NCBI GenBank assembly: GCA_024743215.1
Contig: JANSWZ010000008.1
Coordinates: forward strand, 124,001 to 188,000
Direction: 5' to 3'
DNA from: Alphaproteobacteria bacterium
GTDB lineage: Bacteria; Pseudomonadota; Alphaproteobacteria; Rhizobiales; GCA-2746425
DNA: 64,000 nucleotides
The notes beneath the pieces were generated by a model. It saw nothing but the letters and a program-made list of their open reading frames with translations, was not told where the DNA came from and made no database searches. This document shows positions 1 to 9,505 of this stretch, one piece after another. Position 1 is the stretch's first letter. Each line of letters begins with the position of its first letter. The translations under genes were made by a program, and so were the position numbers.

Positions 1-46
1 GACGAGGATTCTATCAAGTGCTGACTTCATAACTGCAAGCATTCAC

Positions 47-74
47 AAAAAAGGCCCGGATTTGCAACCGGGCC
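47..74 (-). terminator. Rho-independent terminator of the orphan binding-protein gene
   Basis: A perfect 7-bp stem (GGCCCGG at 53-59 with CCGGGCC at 68-74, 8-nt loop) is followed on the minus strand by a run of six T. It lies 24 bases after the stop codon of the minus-strand binding-protein gene, the expected place for an intrinsic terminator. Confidence 0.85.
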
Positions 75-97
75 ATGCAGCAAAAGTCAAATCAGCT

Positions 98-1210
98 TCA
101 GTTGATCTCCTTATAAGTTCCATCAGACCATTCGTACAAAACGTAGCCAGGCAAGGAGACATCGCCTTTGCCGTCAAATGCAAGACGGCCAAGGACGGTT
201 GCAAACTCACCGGTATTCAAAGCCTTGCGCGTTGCATCATAGTCTGTCGATCCGGCTGATTGAACCGCCTGAGCCCAGGCCTGAATGGCAGCATATGTAT
301 AGAGCACGTAGCCTTCAGACGTTTTCCCAGCGTCTTTGAGGCTTTTGACCACATTCACAGCTTCAACATTGTCTTCCGGATTGGGAAAGAACGTCATAAG
401 AGACCCTTCCCCGGCTTCACCGGAAATGCTCCAGAAATCATCGGTCATCAGCGCATCGCCGGATATCAGAACAGCGTCCAACCCCTGTTCGCGCATTTGT
501 CGAACGATAAGGCCGGCTTCTGTGTGGTAACCGCCAACATAAAGCACATCGGCTGCTTCCTGCTGCAACTTGGTAACAAGTGCAGAATAGTCCCGCTCAC
601 CTACATTGTAGGCTTCATAGAGAATTGATGTGCCACCAGCAGCTTCAAACGCTGCTTTCGTTGCATCAGCCAATCCTTTGCCATAAACGGTCTTGTCGTG
701 GACAAAGGCTACATTTTTGCCAGCAAAGTTTGCACTCAGATAGGCGCCGGCGGCGGCACCCTGCTGATCGTCGCGACCGCTCACGCGGTATGTGCCGCCA
801 TCAGCGCTGCCGGGACGCTCATCCGTCAGCTTTGGGTTGATGGAAGCCGGAGAAATCTGGATGATCCGTTCCTCAAAATAGACAGCCGATGCCGGAATTG
901 ATGAACTTGAGCAGAAATGACCCGCAACAAACACGACGCCTAAATCGGGCATTGTGTCGGCCACAGCAACGGCCTGTTTTGGATCGCACGCGTCATCGCC
1001 GATTTCCAGCATGATTTGTTCACCCAGGACACCACCAGAGGCATTGATGTCGGCAATCGCCTGTTCGGCACCGATACGCATTTGATCACCAAAGGAAGTA
1101 TACTGACCGGTCATTGGACCAACTATTGCAATTGAAATCTCTGCATTGGCGGATGAAACAATCGTCAGGCCAGTTGCAAGGGTAATAGCTGCAAAAATTG
1201 TGGTCTTCAT
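98..1210 (-). CDS. Branched-chain amino-acid-type ABC transporter substrate-binding protein (LivJ/LivK family)
   Basis: Predicted periplasmic binding protein of 370 residues with the two-lobed type I (Leu/Ile/Val-binding) fold, which captures a small solute for an ABC importer. The first 23 residues are a Sec signal peptide ending in an Ala-x-Ala site (SSANA, then EISIA). The family opening IAIVGPMTGQYTSFGDQ follows, and a segment around GGYHTEAG has the usual spacing of the second lobe. The start at 1210 was chosen over a longer frame reaching 1357 because it gives an uninterrupted signal peptide and sits behind a GGGGTG ribosome-binding stretch. No permease or ATPase gene lies beside it in the window, so its transporter partners must be elsewhere or left of the window. 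The ligand cannot be read from the sequence; amides, amino acids and urea are all possible in this family. Confidence 0.85.
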   Translation of the reverse strand: MKTTIFAAITLATGLTIVSSANAEISIAIVGPMTGQYTSFGDQMRIGAEQAIADINASGGVLGEQIMLEIGDDACDPKQAVAVADTMPDLGVVFVAGHFCSSSSIPASAVYFEERIIQISPASINPKLTDERPGSADGGTYRVSGRDDQQGAAAGAYLSANFAGKNVAFVHDKTVYGKGLADATKAAFEAAGGTSILYEAYNVGERDYSALVTKLQQEAADVLYVGGYHTEAGLIVRQMREQGLDAVLISGDALMTDDFWSISGEAGEGSLMTFFPNPEDNVEAVNVVKSLKDAGKTSEGYVLYTYAAIQAWAQAVQSAGSTDYDATRKALNTGEFATVLGRLAFDGKGDVSLPGYVLYEWSDGTYKEIN

Positions 1211-1514
1211 TCCGATACACCCCTTGGAACAAACAAGAAATTTTGCTTGTAATATGAAACGCCTGCGCCTTCGTTTCAAATATTCAATCGTACTTATTGA
1301 ACAATTGGTAGGGCTGGTTTGGAAAAACTTGGTGCGCACCAAACCATCACTGATCACAAAGAAGCGGGCATCTACAAATGGCCTGTTTCTGCGTCATTGC
1401 GGCATCACAAGCGAGCGCTTTGCTGACAAACAACAGACCACACGTAGAGCTTCCACTGAACCAGCGTCGTAAAGTCGCCACAATATGATCCCGATTGGCG
1501 ACAGCGCGCCGGTG
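1211..1514. promoter_or_regulatory. Intergenic region with a perfect 14-bp palindrome
   Basis: This 304-bp stretch lies between alaS (stop at 1515) and the binding-protein start at 1210 and holds no convincing gene. It contains the perfect palindrome TTGGTGCGCACCAA at 1329-1342, about 120 bp upstream of the binding-protein start, which is a plausible operator. A 7-bp inverted repeat (GTCGCCA 1474-1480, TGGCGAC 1496-1502) just after the alaS stop may act as a weak transcript-end hairpin; it has only a short T run. Confidence 0.45.
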
Positions 1515-4166
1515 TCAACTCAATGCAGCTTCAACCGCTGTGAGTGCCTTATTCGCATCGGCTCCATTGGGGCCACCAGCCTGTGCAAGATCCGGCTTCC
1601 CGCCGCCGCCCTTGCCACCAAGTTCTGCTGCAACAATCTTCACCAGATCCACAGCACTGAAACGTTCGATCATATCAGCAGACACACCAACAGATGCGGC
1701 CCCCTTTCCATCTTCGGAGACCGCGATCAAAACAACAACAGAGCTGCCGAGTTTCTGACGAGCCTGATCAACCAGACCGCGCAGGTCTTTTGGTGAAACG
1801 CCCTCAACCACCCGGCCGAGATACTTGAAGCCGTCCTTCTCTATGGCAGAATCAGACAGACCGGTCAGAGCCAGCTTGGCACGCGCATCGCCCAGTTCTT
1901 TCTCCAACCGTTTACGGTCAGCCAATAAAGATTCAACACGTGTGACAGCGTCTGCCGGTGTTGATTTCAGCGCATCAGCCACATCCTGCAAGCGTTGTTC
2001 CTGCTGCTTCAAATGTGTTCTGGCAGCCACCCCGGTGAAAGCCTCAATACGCCGTATCCCGGACGCGACGGCGCCCTCGGACGTAACAGCGACCAAGCCG
2101 ATCTCGCCGGTATTGCCGACATGGGTTCCACCGCATAATTCCGCTGAATAGATTTCGTGCTCCGCATCAGGGTCGCTATTGAAACCCATCGAAACCACGC
2201 GGACTTCATCGCCATATTTCTCGCCGAACAGAGCCATGGCACCGGCTTCAATAGCATCGTCCACGGCCATCAAACGAGTGGTCACGGGAGCGCTTTGCAA
2301 AATCACATCATTGGCGATGGCCTCCACTTTGGCCATCTCCTCATCGGAGACCCCTTTTTGGTGGGAGAAATCAAACCGCAGACTATCCGGCGCAACGCGC
2401 GAGCCTTTCTGCGCAACATGAGGCCCAAGCACACGACGCAAAGCCTCATGGATCAGATGGGTTGCAGAATGGTTTTTGCGAATATCAGACCGCCGCGCAT
2501 TATCGACCTGCAATGCGGCACTATCGCCAACAGACACAAGGCCACCCTCGCCAATTTGCCCTTTGTGAACAAACAGGCCACCGGCCTTCTTCTGCACATC
2601 GCTGACAATAATTCCAATTTTTCCATCGACCAGAATAGTGCCGGTGTCACCCACCTGCCCACCGGATTCGGCGTAGAAAGGTGTCTGGTTGAACACTAGT
2701 TGCACTGTGTCGCCCGTGTCGGCTGTGTCGACTGATGCACCATCCTTGATAATAGCCATCAACTGGCCCTCTGCCCGTTCCTGCTCATAGCCAAGGAATT
2801 CTGTGGGAGCCATCTTCTCGGACAGTTCCAGCCAAACTGTTTCCGTGGCTGCGTCGCCGGAGCCTGCCCAATTGGCGCGTGCCAGTGTTTTCTGCTCAGT
2901 CATGGCAACGTTGAAAGCGTCGGTATCAACACCGATTTCACGGGCCCGCAAAGCGTCCTGTGTAAGATCAAGCGGGAAGCCATAAGTGTCATAAAGTGTA
3001 AACGCCGTGCGGCCGTCAAATGTGTCGCCAGCTTCAAGATCCTGGCTTGCCTCATCAAGCAAGGTCAGGCCGCGAGACAGCGTTTTGCGGAACCGGACTT
3101 CTTCCATCCGCAAAGTTTCCGTGATCATGGCTTCCGCACGCTGCAATTCCGGGAAAGCCTGCCCCATTTCACGAACCAGAGTGGGCACCAGCTTGTGGAT
3201 CAACGGATCTTCGGCACCCAGCAGACTGGCATGACGCATGGCACGGCGCATGATGCGGCGCAGAACATAGCCACGCCCTTCATTGGAGGGCATGACGCCA
3301 TCAGCCAACAAAAAGCTGGTTGCACGCAAATGATCAGCAATGATCCGGTGACTGGACTCATGATCCGCGTCTGCTGCAACACCCGTTGCCTCAACGCTTG
3401 CAGCAATCAGGGCTTTGAAAAGATCAATGTCGTAATTATTGTGGACGCCCTGCAGCACAGCTGCAATTCGCTCCAGCCCCATACCCGTATCAATGGAGGG
3501 CTTTGGCAAATTAACGCGCTCATCCGGCGTTGTCTGCTCATACTGCATGAAGACCAAGTTCCAGATTTCAATGAACCGGTCACCATCTTCTTCCGGACTG
3601 CCCGGAGGTCCGCCCCAGATATTCTCTCCATGATCATAAAAAATTTCAGAACACGGGCCGCAGGGACCAGTGTCGCCCATAGCCCAGAAATTGTCATGGG
3701 TCGCGATGCGGATGATCTTTTCATCTGGCAATCCGGCGATCTTCTTCCAAAGATCAAATGCCTCATCATCCTCATGAAAGACTGTGACAAGCAATTTGTC
3801 CTTAGGTAGGCCGTACTCATCGGTGATGAGCGTCCAGGCGTTGTGGATCGCCTGTTCTTTGAAATAGTCACCAAATGAAAAGTTACCCAGCATTTCAAAG
3901 AATGTGTGATGGCGTGCCGTATAGCCAACATTGTCCAGATCATTATGCTTGCCACCTGCTCTCACGCATTTTTGCGACGTTGCAGCGCGCGGCACTTCCG
4001 GCTTCATTGCGCCGGTGAAATAATCCTTGAACTGGACCATACCCGCATTGGTGAACATCAAAGTCGGGTCATTCAGCGGCACAAGCGGACTGGACGGCAG
4101 AACCTTATGGCCGTTTTTCTCAAAAAAATTGAGGAATGCCGAGCGGATTTCGTTGACGCCAGCCAT
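1515..4166 (-). CDS. alaS: Alanyl-tRNA synthetase
   Basis: Cytoplasmic class II synthetase that charges tRNA-Ala and hydrolyses mischarged Ser- or Gly-tRNA-Ala. The 883-residue length is normal. The N-terminal catalytic core includes the conserved stretch around [18 protein letters not shown]. The editing domain has both metal-binding elements, HSATH (His566 and His570) and CGGTH (Cys678 and His682). The C-terminal C-Ala domain ends with a glycine-rich [16 protein letters not shown] segment. I chose the start at 4166 because [11 protein letters not shown] matches the family N-terminus; a longer in-frame start at 4226 would add 20 unconserved residues. recA lies upstream on the same strand but is separated by a strong terminator, so alaS probably has its own promoter in 4167-4340. 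Confidence 0.97.
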   Translation of the reverse strand: MAGVNEIRSAFLNFFEKNGHKVLPSSPLVPLNDPTLMFTNAGMVQFKDYFTGAMKPEVPRAATSQKCVRAGGKHNDLDNVGYTARHHTFFEMLGNFSFGDYFKEQAIHNAWTLITDEYGLPKDKLLVTVFHEDDEAFDLWKKIAGLPDEKIIRIATHDNFWAMGDTGPCGPCSEIFYDHGENIWGGPPGSPEEDGDRFIEIWNLVFMQYEQTTPDERVNLPKPSIDTGMGLERIAAVLQGVHNNYDIDLFKALIAASVEATGVAADADHESSHRIIADHLRATSFLLADGVMPSNEGRGYVLRRIMRRAMRHASLLGAEDPLIHKLVPTLVREMGQAFPELQRAEAMITETLRMEEVRFRKTLSRGLTLLDEASQDLEAGDTFDGRTAFTLYDTYGFPLDLTQDALRAREIGVDTDAFNVAMTEQKTLARANWAGSGDAATETVWLELSEKMAPTEFLGYEQERAEGQLMAIIKDGASVDTADTGDTVQLVFNQTPFYAESGGQVGDTGTILVDGKIGIIVSDVQKKAGGLFVHKGQIGEGGLVSVGDSAALQVDNARRSDIRKNHSATHLIHEALRRVLGPHVAQKGSRVAPDSLRFDFSHQKGVSDEEMAKVEAIANDVILQSAPVTTRLMAVDDAIEAGAMALFGEKYGDEVRVVSMGFNSDPDAEHEIYSAELCGGTHVGNTGEIGLVAVTSEGAVASGIRRIEAFTGVAARTHLKQQEQRLQDVADALKSTPADAVTRVESLLADRKRLEKELGDARAKLALTGLSDSAIEKDGFKYLGRVVEGVSPKDLRGLVDQARQKLGSSVVVLIAVSEDGKGAASVGVSADMIERFSAVDLVKIVAAELGGKGGGGKPDLAQAGGPNGADANKALTAVEAALS

Positions 4167-4343
4167 AGGATTACTCTCATTTGCTGCGAAGAGGCGCACA
4201 AACCCGCCGGAATTGCCTTTCGGCACCGAACCGGATCATGCGCATCCTTCTGAAGATCAAGGATTGTTTAGATCGACGGGTGTTTTAGCGATCCGGTGAA
4301 TATGTGTCCATAGGGGTATGAAAACCAGATGTGTTGCTTCAAA

Positions 4344-4376
4344 CAAAAAAGCCGCCTGAAACAGGCGGCTTTTAAA
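4344..4376 (-). terminator. recA terminator (hairpin usable in both directions)
   Basis: An 8-bp GC-rich stem (GCCGCCTG 4351-4358, CAGGCGGC 4362-4369, loop AAA) is flanked by A6 on the left and TTT on the right. On the minus strand this gives a stem followed by six T, 22 bases after the recA stop codon. Confidence 0.88.
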
Positions 4377-4396
4377 ATCTGAACGTTTGAAAAAGC

Positions 4397-5488
4397 TTAT
4401 GCGCTCAACGCACCACCGTCCTTCTCATCATCCTCATCGCTTGGATCGTCGTCCAGAAGTTTCTCGGCTATCAAGCCTGCATTCTGGCGGATCGCTGTTT
4501 CAATTTCCTGAGCAAGGTCGGGGTTTTCTTTCAGAAACTGCTTCGAGTTTTCACGGCCCTGCCCCAGACGTTGACTGTCATAAGAGAACCAGGCACCGGA
4601 TTTATCGACAATTCCGGCCTTCACACCCAGATCAAGCAATTCACCAGTCTTGGAAACACCTGCCCCATACATGATGTCGAACTCGATCTGCTTGAATGGA
4701 GGCGCAAGCTTGTTCTTGACCACTTTGATCCGGGTCTGATTGCCCACAACCTCATCACCATTCTTGATAGCGCCGATGCGGCGAATATCGAGGCGTACTG
4801 AAGCATAGAATTTAAGGGCATTACCACCCGTCGTGGTTTCCGGACTGCCAAACATCACACCAATCTTCATACGAATCTGGTTGATGAAAATAACCATGGT
4901 GTTTGATTTTGAAATTGAGGCTGTCAGCTTCCGCAAGGCCTGGCTCATCAACCGGGCCTGCAGGCCCGGCAGAGAATCACCCATTTCGCCTTCCAACTCC
5001 GCACGCGGCGTAAGCGCAGCAACAGAATCGATTACCAGCACATCAATCGCACCGGATCGCACCAGCGTGTCAGCGATTTCCAGCGCCTGCTCACCGGCAT
5101 CCGGCTGTGAAATCAGAAGATCATCCAGATTGATGCCCAGTTTGCGGGCATAGATTGGATCAAGCGCGTGCTCAGCATCGACAAACGCGCACACACCACC
5201 AATTTTCTGCGCCTCTGCAATTGTGTGCAGCGCCATGGTTGTTTTGCCTGATGATTCAGGACCGTAGATTTCAACGATACGCCCGCGTGGCAAACCACCA
5301 ACACCCAACGCGATATCCAGACCAAGACAGCCTGTCGAGATTGTTTCAATCTCCACCACATTGTCCTGCCCCAACCGCATGATCGAGCCTTTACCAAATG
5401 CACGCTCTATCTGCCCGAGCGCTGCATCCAATGCTTTTGTCTTATTGTCCATTCCGTCTCCATCGACGACTCGAAGTGAATTAGCCAT
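4397..5488 (-). CDS. recA: Recombinase RecA
   Basis: DNA-dependent ATPase that forms filaments on single-stranded DNA, promotes strand exchange and triggers LexA self-cleavage. The protein has 363 residues, a normal length. Visible hallmarks are the N-terminal [20 protein letters not shown] helix, the Walker A motif GPESSGKTT, the loop segment [21 protein letters not shown], and an acidic C-terminal tail ([12 protein letters not shown]). The ATG at 5488 is preceded by AGAGGG at good spacing. The upstream region contains GAAC-N7-GTAC inside a perfect inverted repeat and a second near match, consistent with SOS control of the alphaproteobacterial type. A LacI-family gene lies 228 bp upstream on the same strand, but there is no sign of an operon. 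Confidence 0.98.
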   Translation of the reverse strand: MANSLRVVDGDGMDNKTKALDAALGQIERAFGKGSIMRLGQDNVVEIETISTGCLGLDIALGVGGLPRGRIVEIYGPESSGKTTMALHTIAEAQKIGGVCAFVDAEHALDPIYARKLGINLDDLLISQPDAGEQALEIADTLVRSGAIDVLVIDSVAALTPRAELEGEMGDSLPGLQARLMSQALRKLTASISKSNTMVIFINQIRMKIGVMFGSPETTTGGNALKFYASVRLDIRRIGAIKNGDEVVGNQTRIKVVKNKLAPPFKQIEFDIMYGAGVSKTGELLDLGVKAGIVDKSGAWFSYDSQRLGQGRENSKQFLKENPDLAQEIETAIRQNAGLIAEKLLDDDPSDEDDEKDGGALSA

Positions 5489-5525
5489 TTGACCCTCTTT
5501 GTTTCACGCAGGCGTTACTGTTGCA

Positions 5526-5564
5526 ATTGCCAATAACGTACACGTTTTGTTCCTTATTGGCAAT
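5526..5564 (-). promoter_or_regulatory. Inverted repeat enclosing a LexA-like SOS box upstream of recA
   Basis: Two perfect 11-bp arms, ATTGCCAATAA (5526-5536) and TTATTGGCAAT (5554-5564), flank 17 bp. Within the spacer, 5538-5552 reads on the minus strand as GAAC-AAAACGT-GTAC, one base from the GAAC-N7-GAAC box known for alphaproteobacterial LexA. The element ends 38 bp before the recA start codon. Either the box or the whole dyad could be an operator, or the dyad could form a hairpin in the recA leader. Confidence 0.45.
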
Positions 5565-5605
5565 GAGGTTTTATATCATTGATTATTAACACTAATTACA
5601 GTTTT

Positions 5606-5620
5606 GTTCTTTTTTTGTCC
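5606..5620 (-). promoter_or_regulatory. Second LexA-like box upstream of recA
   Basis: The plus strand reads GTTC-TTTTTTT-GTCC, one mismatch from the GTTC-N7-GTTC form of the alphaproteobacterial SOS box, about 120 bp upstream of recA. The T-rich spacer makes a chance match possible. Confidence 0.25.
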
Positions 5621-5716
5621 AGGTAACATTTTGCGATCCAAAATCTGTACGGTTGTGGTTCCATCAGAGATGAGGGCAGAATCAGTTCCTATAGGGATGT
5701 ATGTTGAAACGGGTGC

Positions 5717-6742
5717 TCAGCGCGTTGGGGCCGGTCCCGTTGAATCGCGCACAACCAACTCAACCGGCCACACGGTCCGCTGTGGTGTCTCATGCGGCAA
5801 GCGCACATGATGCAACAACATTTTGCTGATTTCGGTCCCTGCCTGGCGAATAGAGGATCTGGTAGTTGTCAAAGCTGGATGCATTTGTTCAGCCTTCAAA
5901 AAGGGCAACATGTCATCATGGGCGATCAAAGACACATCCAGCCCGATCTTTTGTCCCCTGCTGACAATCGCGCGCGAGGCCCCAAGCGCCATCAATGTAC
6001 TGGAACACAAGATCGCAGTAGGCGGATCGGGCATGTCCAGCAGATTTTGAGTAAAAGTGAAACCGTTTTCCTCGCTCATATCACCATCGCATAGAAGCGC
6101 AGAATCAATTGCGACCTCACGCTCAGCCAGAGCCTGACAATACCCAAGCTCCCTGTGGCGGGCGAACATCATGGCGTTGGGGCTGTAGTTCAAGAGAGCA
6201 ATGCGACGATGACCCAAATCAAGCAAATACCGGGTTGCCTTGAGAAATGCGCCCTCATTGTCAATGTCCAGAAAGGCATAAGCACCTGTTGCATCTGATC
6301 GACCATGCAGAACAAATGGGAATTTGAGGTCCAGTAGATCCTCCACCCTGTGATCCTGAATGCGCGGCGATGACAAAATGATGCCATCCACACGCCCATC
6401 GCGCACAATACGGCGATAGGCCTCCCGCTCCGTCTCCCGTTTGGTGACAGACACAAGAAGGTCAATGTCTTTCGAGCCAAGATGCTCGCCAACTCCTGCG
6501 AGAAACTCGACAAAATGAGGATCGAGCAGCAGGTTTTGATCTGCCGTCAGCAACATACCGATTGTGCCGGCACGGCCTGTGGCTAAGCGCCTGGCGCTCG
6601 CATTCGCGCTGTAGCCAAGTTCAACCGCAGCGTTCTGCACGCGCAGTCGGGTTGCCTCCTTGACCTCAGGGTAGCCATTCAATGCCCGGCTGACGGTGGT
6701 CTGGGACAAGCCAAGATGTTCGGCCAATTCACGTAGGTTCAT
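5717..6742 (-). CDS. LacI-family transcriptional regulator
   Basis: DNA-binding repressor with a periplasmic-binding-protein-like sensor domain, about 341 residues. The N-terminal helix-turn-helix and hinge helix are clear: LRELAEHLGLSQTTVSRALNG, followed by ANASARRLATGRAGTIGMLL. The rest has the expected ligand-binding lobes. The ATG at 6742 places the helix-turn-helix at the usual distance from the N-terminus; a TTG at 6766 would add eight residues. The gene faces away from a binding protein plus psuK/psuG, and the shared 479-bp intergenic region holds two copies of a typical LacI-family palindrome. The simplest reading is that it represses both itself and the pseudouridine operon in response to a nucleoside, sugar or sugar phosphate. 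The effector is inferred only from context. Confidence 0.9.
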   Translation of the reverse strand: MNLRELAEHLGLSQTTVSRALNGYPEVKEATRLRVQNAAVELGYSANASARRLATGRAGTIGMLLTADQNLLLDPHFVEFLAGVGEHLGSKDIDLLVSVTKRETEREAYRRIVRDGRVDGIILSSPRIQDHRVEDLLDLKFPFVLHGRSDATGAYAFLDIDNEGAFLKATRYLLDLGHRRIALLNYSPNAMMFARHRELGYCQALAEREVAIDSALLCDGDMSEENGFTFTQNLLDMPDPPTAILCSSTLMALGASRAIVSRGQKIGLDVSLIAHDDMLPFLKAEQMHPALTTTRSSIRQAGTEISKMLLHHVRLPHETPQRTVWPVELVVRDSTGPAPTR

Positions 6743-6827
6743 GGTCTCAAATATTCGGTTTCGCAAAGGCGTGAGGCAAGATACAATTGGCGTGCCTCAT
6801 AGGATCGCAACTTCGCAGATCAAACTC

Positions 6828-6837
6828 AAAGCGCTTT
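6828..6837. promoter_or_regulatory. LacI-family operator, proximal to the regulator
   Basis: The palindrome AAAGCGCTTT, in the context CTC-AAAGCGCTTT-CAA, is the central CG-containing dyad typical of LacI-family operators. It lies about 86 bp upstream of the regulator start codon, and an identical decamer lies 157 bp away. Confidence 0.65.
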
Positions 6838-6984
6838 CAATTGCTTAGTGGAAAAGACCAGAAGCAATTCGTCAACCGTGAAAATGTGCTGCAACGCAAC
6901 AACGGCAGATTTCTGCCCGTTAATTTAGATCAATTCAGATGCCAAGCTCCAATTTTTGACAAGGCCTGCGTAACTTTCCACTTC

Positions 6985-6994
6985 AAAGCGCTTT
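6985..6994. promoter_or_regulatory. LacI-family operator, proximal to the psu operon
   Basis: This second perfect AAAGCGCTTT (context TTC-AAAGCGCTTT-AAA) lies 23 bp after a TTGACA hexamer, where it would cover the -10 or start region of a promoter for the binding-protein/psuK/psuG genes. Centre-to-centre spacing to the other copy is 157 bp, close to 15 helical turns. Confidence 0.65.
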
Positions 6995-7221
6995 AAAACC
7001 TCTTGTGGTGCGGTTGAACACTGTGACTCGCGGATCAGGCATTACTGTCCCAAGTCTGGGAGCTTCCCTGAATTGTTACAAATAAAGCCGCAATACAATC
7101 TCCCATTTCACTGAAGAGCATTGTATAGAAAATGCTCAATTATCTGATCCGGTGCGCAATGAATGATTGCCCTGATACAATTCATGCTGATTGAATTGGC
7201 TGGTTTTAAGAGGAATGGTGC

Positions 7222-8499
7222 ATGAGATTTCACAATAGATTCTTGTTAGTGGCGGCTGTTTTATCGTCGGCTTTGGGGACTGTCAGCACATCCCATGCCG
7301 TCGATCTGTCCATTGTCACGGGTTGGGAGGGCCGGGATTTGCAAATCCTGCGTGCCAATCTTGCCATTTATGAAGACCGCACTGGCAATACTGTCGAAAT
7401 TGTCCCGCTGCCGCGTTACACGGAGGATCAATTCGAGCGCTATTCGCTATGGCTCACTGCCCAGAACGAAGAGATTGATCTCTACATGACAGACAGCACC
7501 TGGGCGCCGCAATTGTCTGAGCACTTTCTGGACATGACATTTGCTGCGGACAACGTCATCCCCACCCACTTTCCGGTGACCATTGAATCACAGACTGTCG
7601 ACGGGAAATTGTTGGCCCTTCCGGTATATGCCGAATCCACAGCGCTGTATTATCGCAAGGATCTGCTGGAAAAGCATGTGGCATTCGTTCCGGCAAGCTG
7701 GTCCGAGATGGTGGAAACCGCGCGAAGCATTCAGGAAGCTGAACGTGCCGGGGGCAACCTGGACATGGTGGGCTTCGTTTTTCCAGGCGCACTGGGTGAA
7801 GACCTGACTGCAACAGCTCTGGAGTGGATCAAATCCCACGGTGGCGGACAGATTATCGAGCCTGATGGGACAATTTCAATCAACAACACCAGAGCTGCCG
7901 AAGCTCTTAAGATTGCACTGTCCTGGATTGGCGATATTGCGCCATTGGCGGTCCTTGAATACACAGAGGAAGATGCCCGGAGGGTCTGGGATGCCGGTAA
8001 TGCTGTGTTTTTCCGCGCGTCGTCTGACGAATTCGCACGCAGCAAAGCGGACAATGCACCGCTCAAAGATCTGTTCGAAATGACGAGCCTGCCCATTGGT
8101 CAGGGCGGGTCCAGCCCTGCCGCAACTCTGGGCGGCTGGAATGTAGCCGTGTCGCGCTACACACCACATCCGGAAGAAGCAACGGCGCTGGCGCTGTTTC
8201 TGGCCTCAAGCGACGTACAGGAACAAAGAGCCATTCAGCAAGGCAAACTGCCAACCATCATCGCCCTTTACAATGATGTGGATGTCACAACACAGCAGCC
8301 TGGTATCCGGCGCTGGAAGGGCATTTTGGAAAATGCTGTGCAATTGCCAGCAGCAGCCACCAAGCACAATTACAATGTGGTCAACAGCGAGTTCTGGACC
8401 GCAGTTCACAACACCTTGTCAGCAAGCGGATCAGCTGAAGAAAACGTCACCATTCTGGAACGACGGCTGAAGCGGGTCAAAGGGGCTAACTGGCGATAG
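7222..8499 (+). CDS. Sugar/nucleoside-type ABC transporter substrate-binding protein (family 1)
   Basis: Predicted periplasmic solute-binding protein of 425 residues, of the UgpB/MalE-like class. A Sec signal peptide covers roughly the first 26 residues (FLLVAAVLSSALGTVSTSHA, then VDLSIV). The body shows the family pattern of an early WEGRDLQILR segment and a PVYAESTALYYRKDLL motif, in which a partner lobe is placed by the YYRKDLL stretch common to these proteins. It is the first gene of a tight cluster: psuK begins 7 bp after its stop. No permease or ATPase is nearby, so it must dock with a transporter encoded elsewhere. From its neighbours pseudouridine or a related nucleoside is a reasonable ligand, but this is inference. 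Confidence 0.85.
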   Translation: MRFHNRFLLVAAVLSSALGTVSTSHAVDLSIVTGWEGRDLQILRANLAIYEDRTGNTVEIVPLPRYTEDQFERYSLWLTAQNEEIDLYMTDSTWAPQLSEHFLDMTFAADNVIPTHFPVTIESQTVDGKLLALPVYAESTALYYRKDLLEKHVAFVPASWSEMVETARSIQEAERAGGNLDMVGFVFPGALGEDLTATALEWIKSHGGGQIIEPDGTISINNTRAAEALKIALSWIGDIAPLAVLEYTEEDARRVWDAGNAVFFRASSDEFARSKADNAPLKDLFEMTSLPIGQGGSSPAATLGGWNVAVSRYTPHPEEATALALFLASSDVQEQRAIQQGKLPTIIALYNDVDVTTQQPGIRRWKGILENAVQLPAAATKHNYNVVNSEFWTAVHNTLSASGSAEENVTILERRLKRVKGANWR

Positions 8500-8506
8500 C
8501 AGAAGC

Positions 8507-9505
8507 GTGAACTCGGATATCGAGAAGAGCCCGTTTTTAGCATCTTTCTGCGTTTTTGGCGGCGCTTTGATCGACCGCATAGGCACATTTGAAACTGCGT
8601 TTCATTCGGGCCAGTCGCACCCAGGTCACTGGCAACAGACTGTTGGCGGTGTGGCCGCAAATGGTGCACGGCATCTGGCGCATTTTGGCGCAAATGTTAC
8701 CTTTGCATCAGTCTTTGCCGATGATTCAGATGCGCAAACAGTGCGCAATCGTTTGCTCGACGATGGATTGGCAATAGTCCCGGACTGTGTCATCCCCAGC
8801 AGCGTGACCCCCACCTATACAGTCATGCATGACCCATCTGGTGATGTGGTCGCTGGCCTTGCCGATATGGGGCTGCACCAGCATATGGATGAGGTGTGGG
8901 CCCGCAGGGTGGCCTTGGCTGGGTCAGAATGCACACACTGGATTGCCGATTCAAATATCAACCCGATTGCTCTTGCAGAACTGGCCCAGTTGAAAGGCGA
9001 CAGGCAATTGATCCTGATGGTGGTTTCACCCGCTAAAACTGCGGGACTGATGCCCTTGTTGCACCATTTGGACGGGGTTGTCTGCAATCGACAGGAAGCC
9101 GAAGCTCTGGCGGATGCTGTCTTTCCCGATGCATCCTCCGCTGCCAGGGGACTTGCCTCCCTTGGCGCGCCCCTTTGCATTGTCAGTGATGGTGCCAAAG
9201 CCAGCGCTCTGGCCTTCAAAACACCTGACCGTTCTGTGCAACTATCGCTGAAAACGCCTTTGCCACTTGCAGACCAGACAGACCATGGCCCAGAGCAACA
9301 ATTTCGCATGACCGGTGCTGGCGATATGTTCGCTGCAGCTTGTCTTTTTGCATTTTGCACCCAGACTGCTATAGCCCCCGAAAACATCCTCCGGCATGGT
9401 CATGCCGCTGCCAGACTTGCCATGATGGAAGAGGATTCCTGTCCGACAATCAGTTGGAGCGCTGTGACTGATGCAGCAGATCAAGAAAGCAACAACAATG
9501 ACTAA
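8507..9505 (+). CDS. psuK: PfkB-family kinase, probable pseudouridine kinase
   Basis: Predicted to phosphorylate pseudouridine to pseudouridine 5'-phosphate, the first step in its breakdown. The 332-residue protein has the ribokinase fold: an N-terminal substrate segment with GGVAANGARHLAHFGA, and the C-terminal signature TGAGDMFAAA, whose Asp is the catalytic base of this family. The start is a GTG 7 bp after the binding-protein stop. The stop codon overlaps psuG by eight bases (ATGACTAA), indicating translational coupling. The family assignment is firm; the substrate is taken from the fused or adjacent arrangement of psuK and psuG known in many bacteria, and other PfkB kinases cannot be excluded from sequence alone. 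Confidence 0.85.
   Translation: MNSDIEKSPFLASFCVFGGALIDRIGTFETAFHSGQSHPGHWQQTVGGVAANGARHLAHFGANVTFASVFADDSDAQTVRNRLLDDGLAIVPDCVIPSSVTPTYTVMHDPSGDVVAGLADMGLHQHMDEVWARRVALAGSECTHWIADSNINPIALAELAQLKGDRQLILMVVSPAKTAGLMPLLHHLDGVVCNRQEAEALADAVFPDASSAARGLASLGAPLCIVSDGAKASALAFKTPDRSVQLSLKTPLPLADQTDHGPEQQFRMTGAGDMFAAACLFAFCTQTAIAPENILRHGHAAARLAMMEEDSCPTISWSAVTDAADQESNNND

Larger units (their letters stand above)
6743..7221. promoter_or_regulatory. Divergent promoter region between the LacI-family gene and the psu operon
   Basis: This 479-bp region holds no supportable gene. It contains two identical AAAGCGCTTT operators (6828-6837 and 6985-6994), a TTGACA hexamer at 6956-6961 shortly before the second operator, and two small inverted repeats in the presumed leader of the binding-protein gene: GAGCATT/AATGCTC at 7116-7137 and CAATTCA/TGAATTG at 7178-7198. 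A good -10 hexamer was not found, so the promoter itself is uncertain. Confidence 0.6.

Noticed and set aside
1329-1342. Reading the palindrome as an NtrC site
   Set aside because: NtrC sites have GCAC and GTGC half-sites facing with a spacer; here GGTGC and GCACC abut in the reverse arrangement.
3195-3809. 204-codon frame antisense to alaS
   Set aside because: It lies wholly inside the conserved alaS catalytic core and has no gene-like features.
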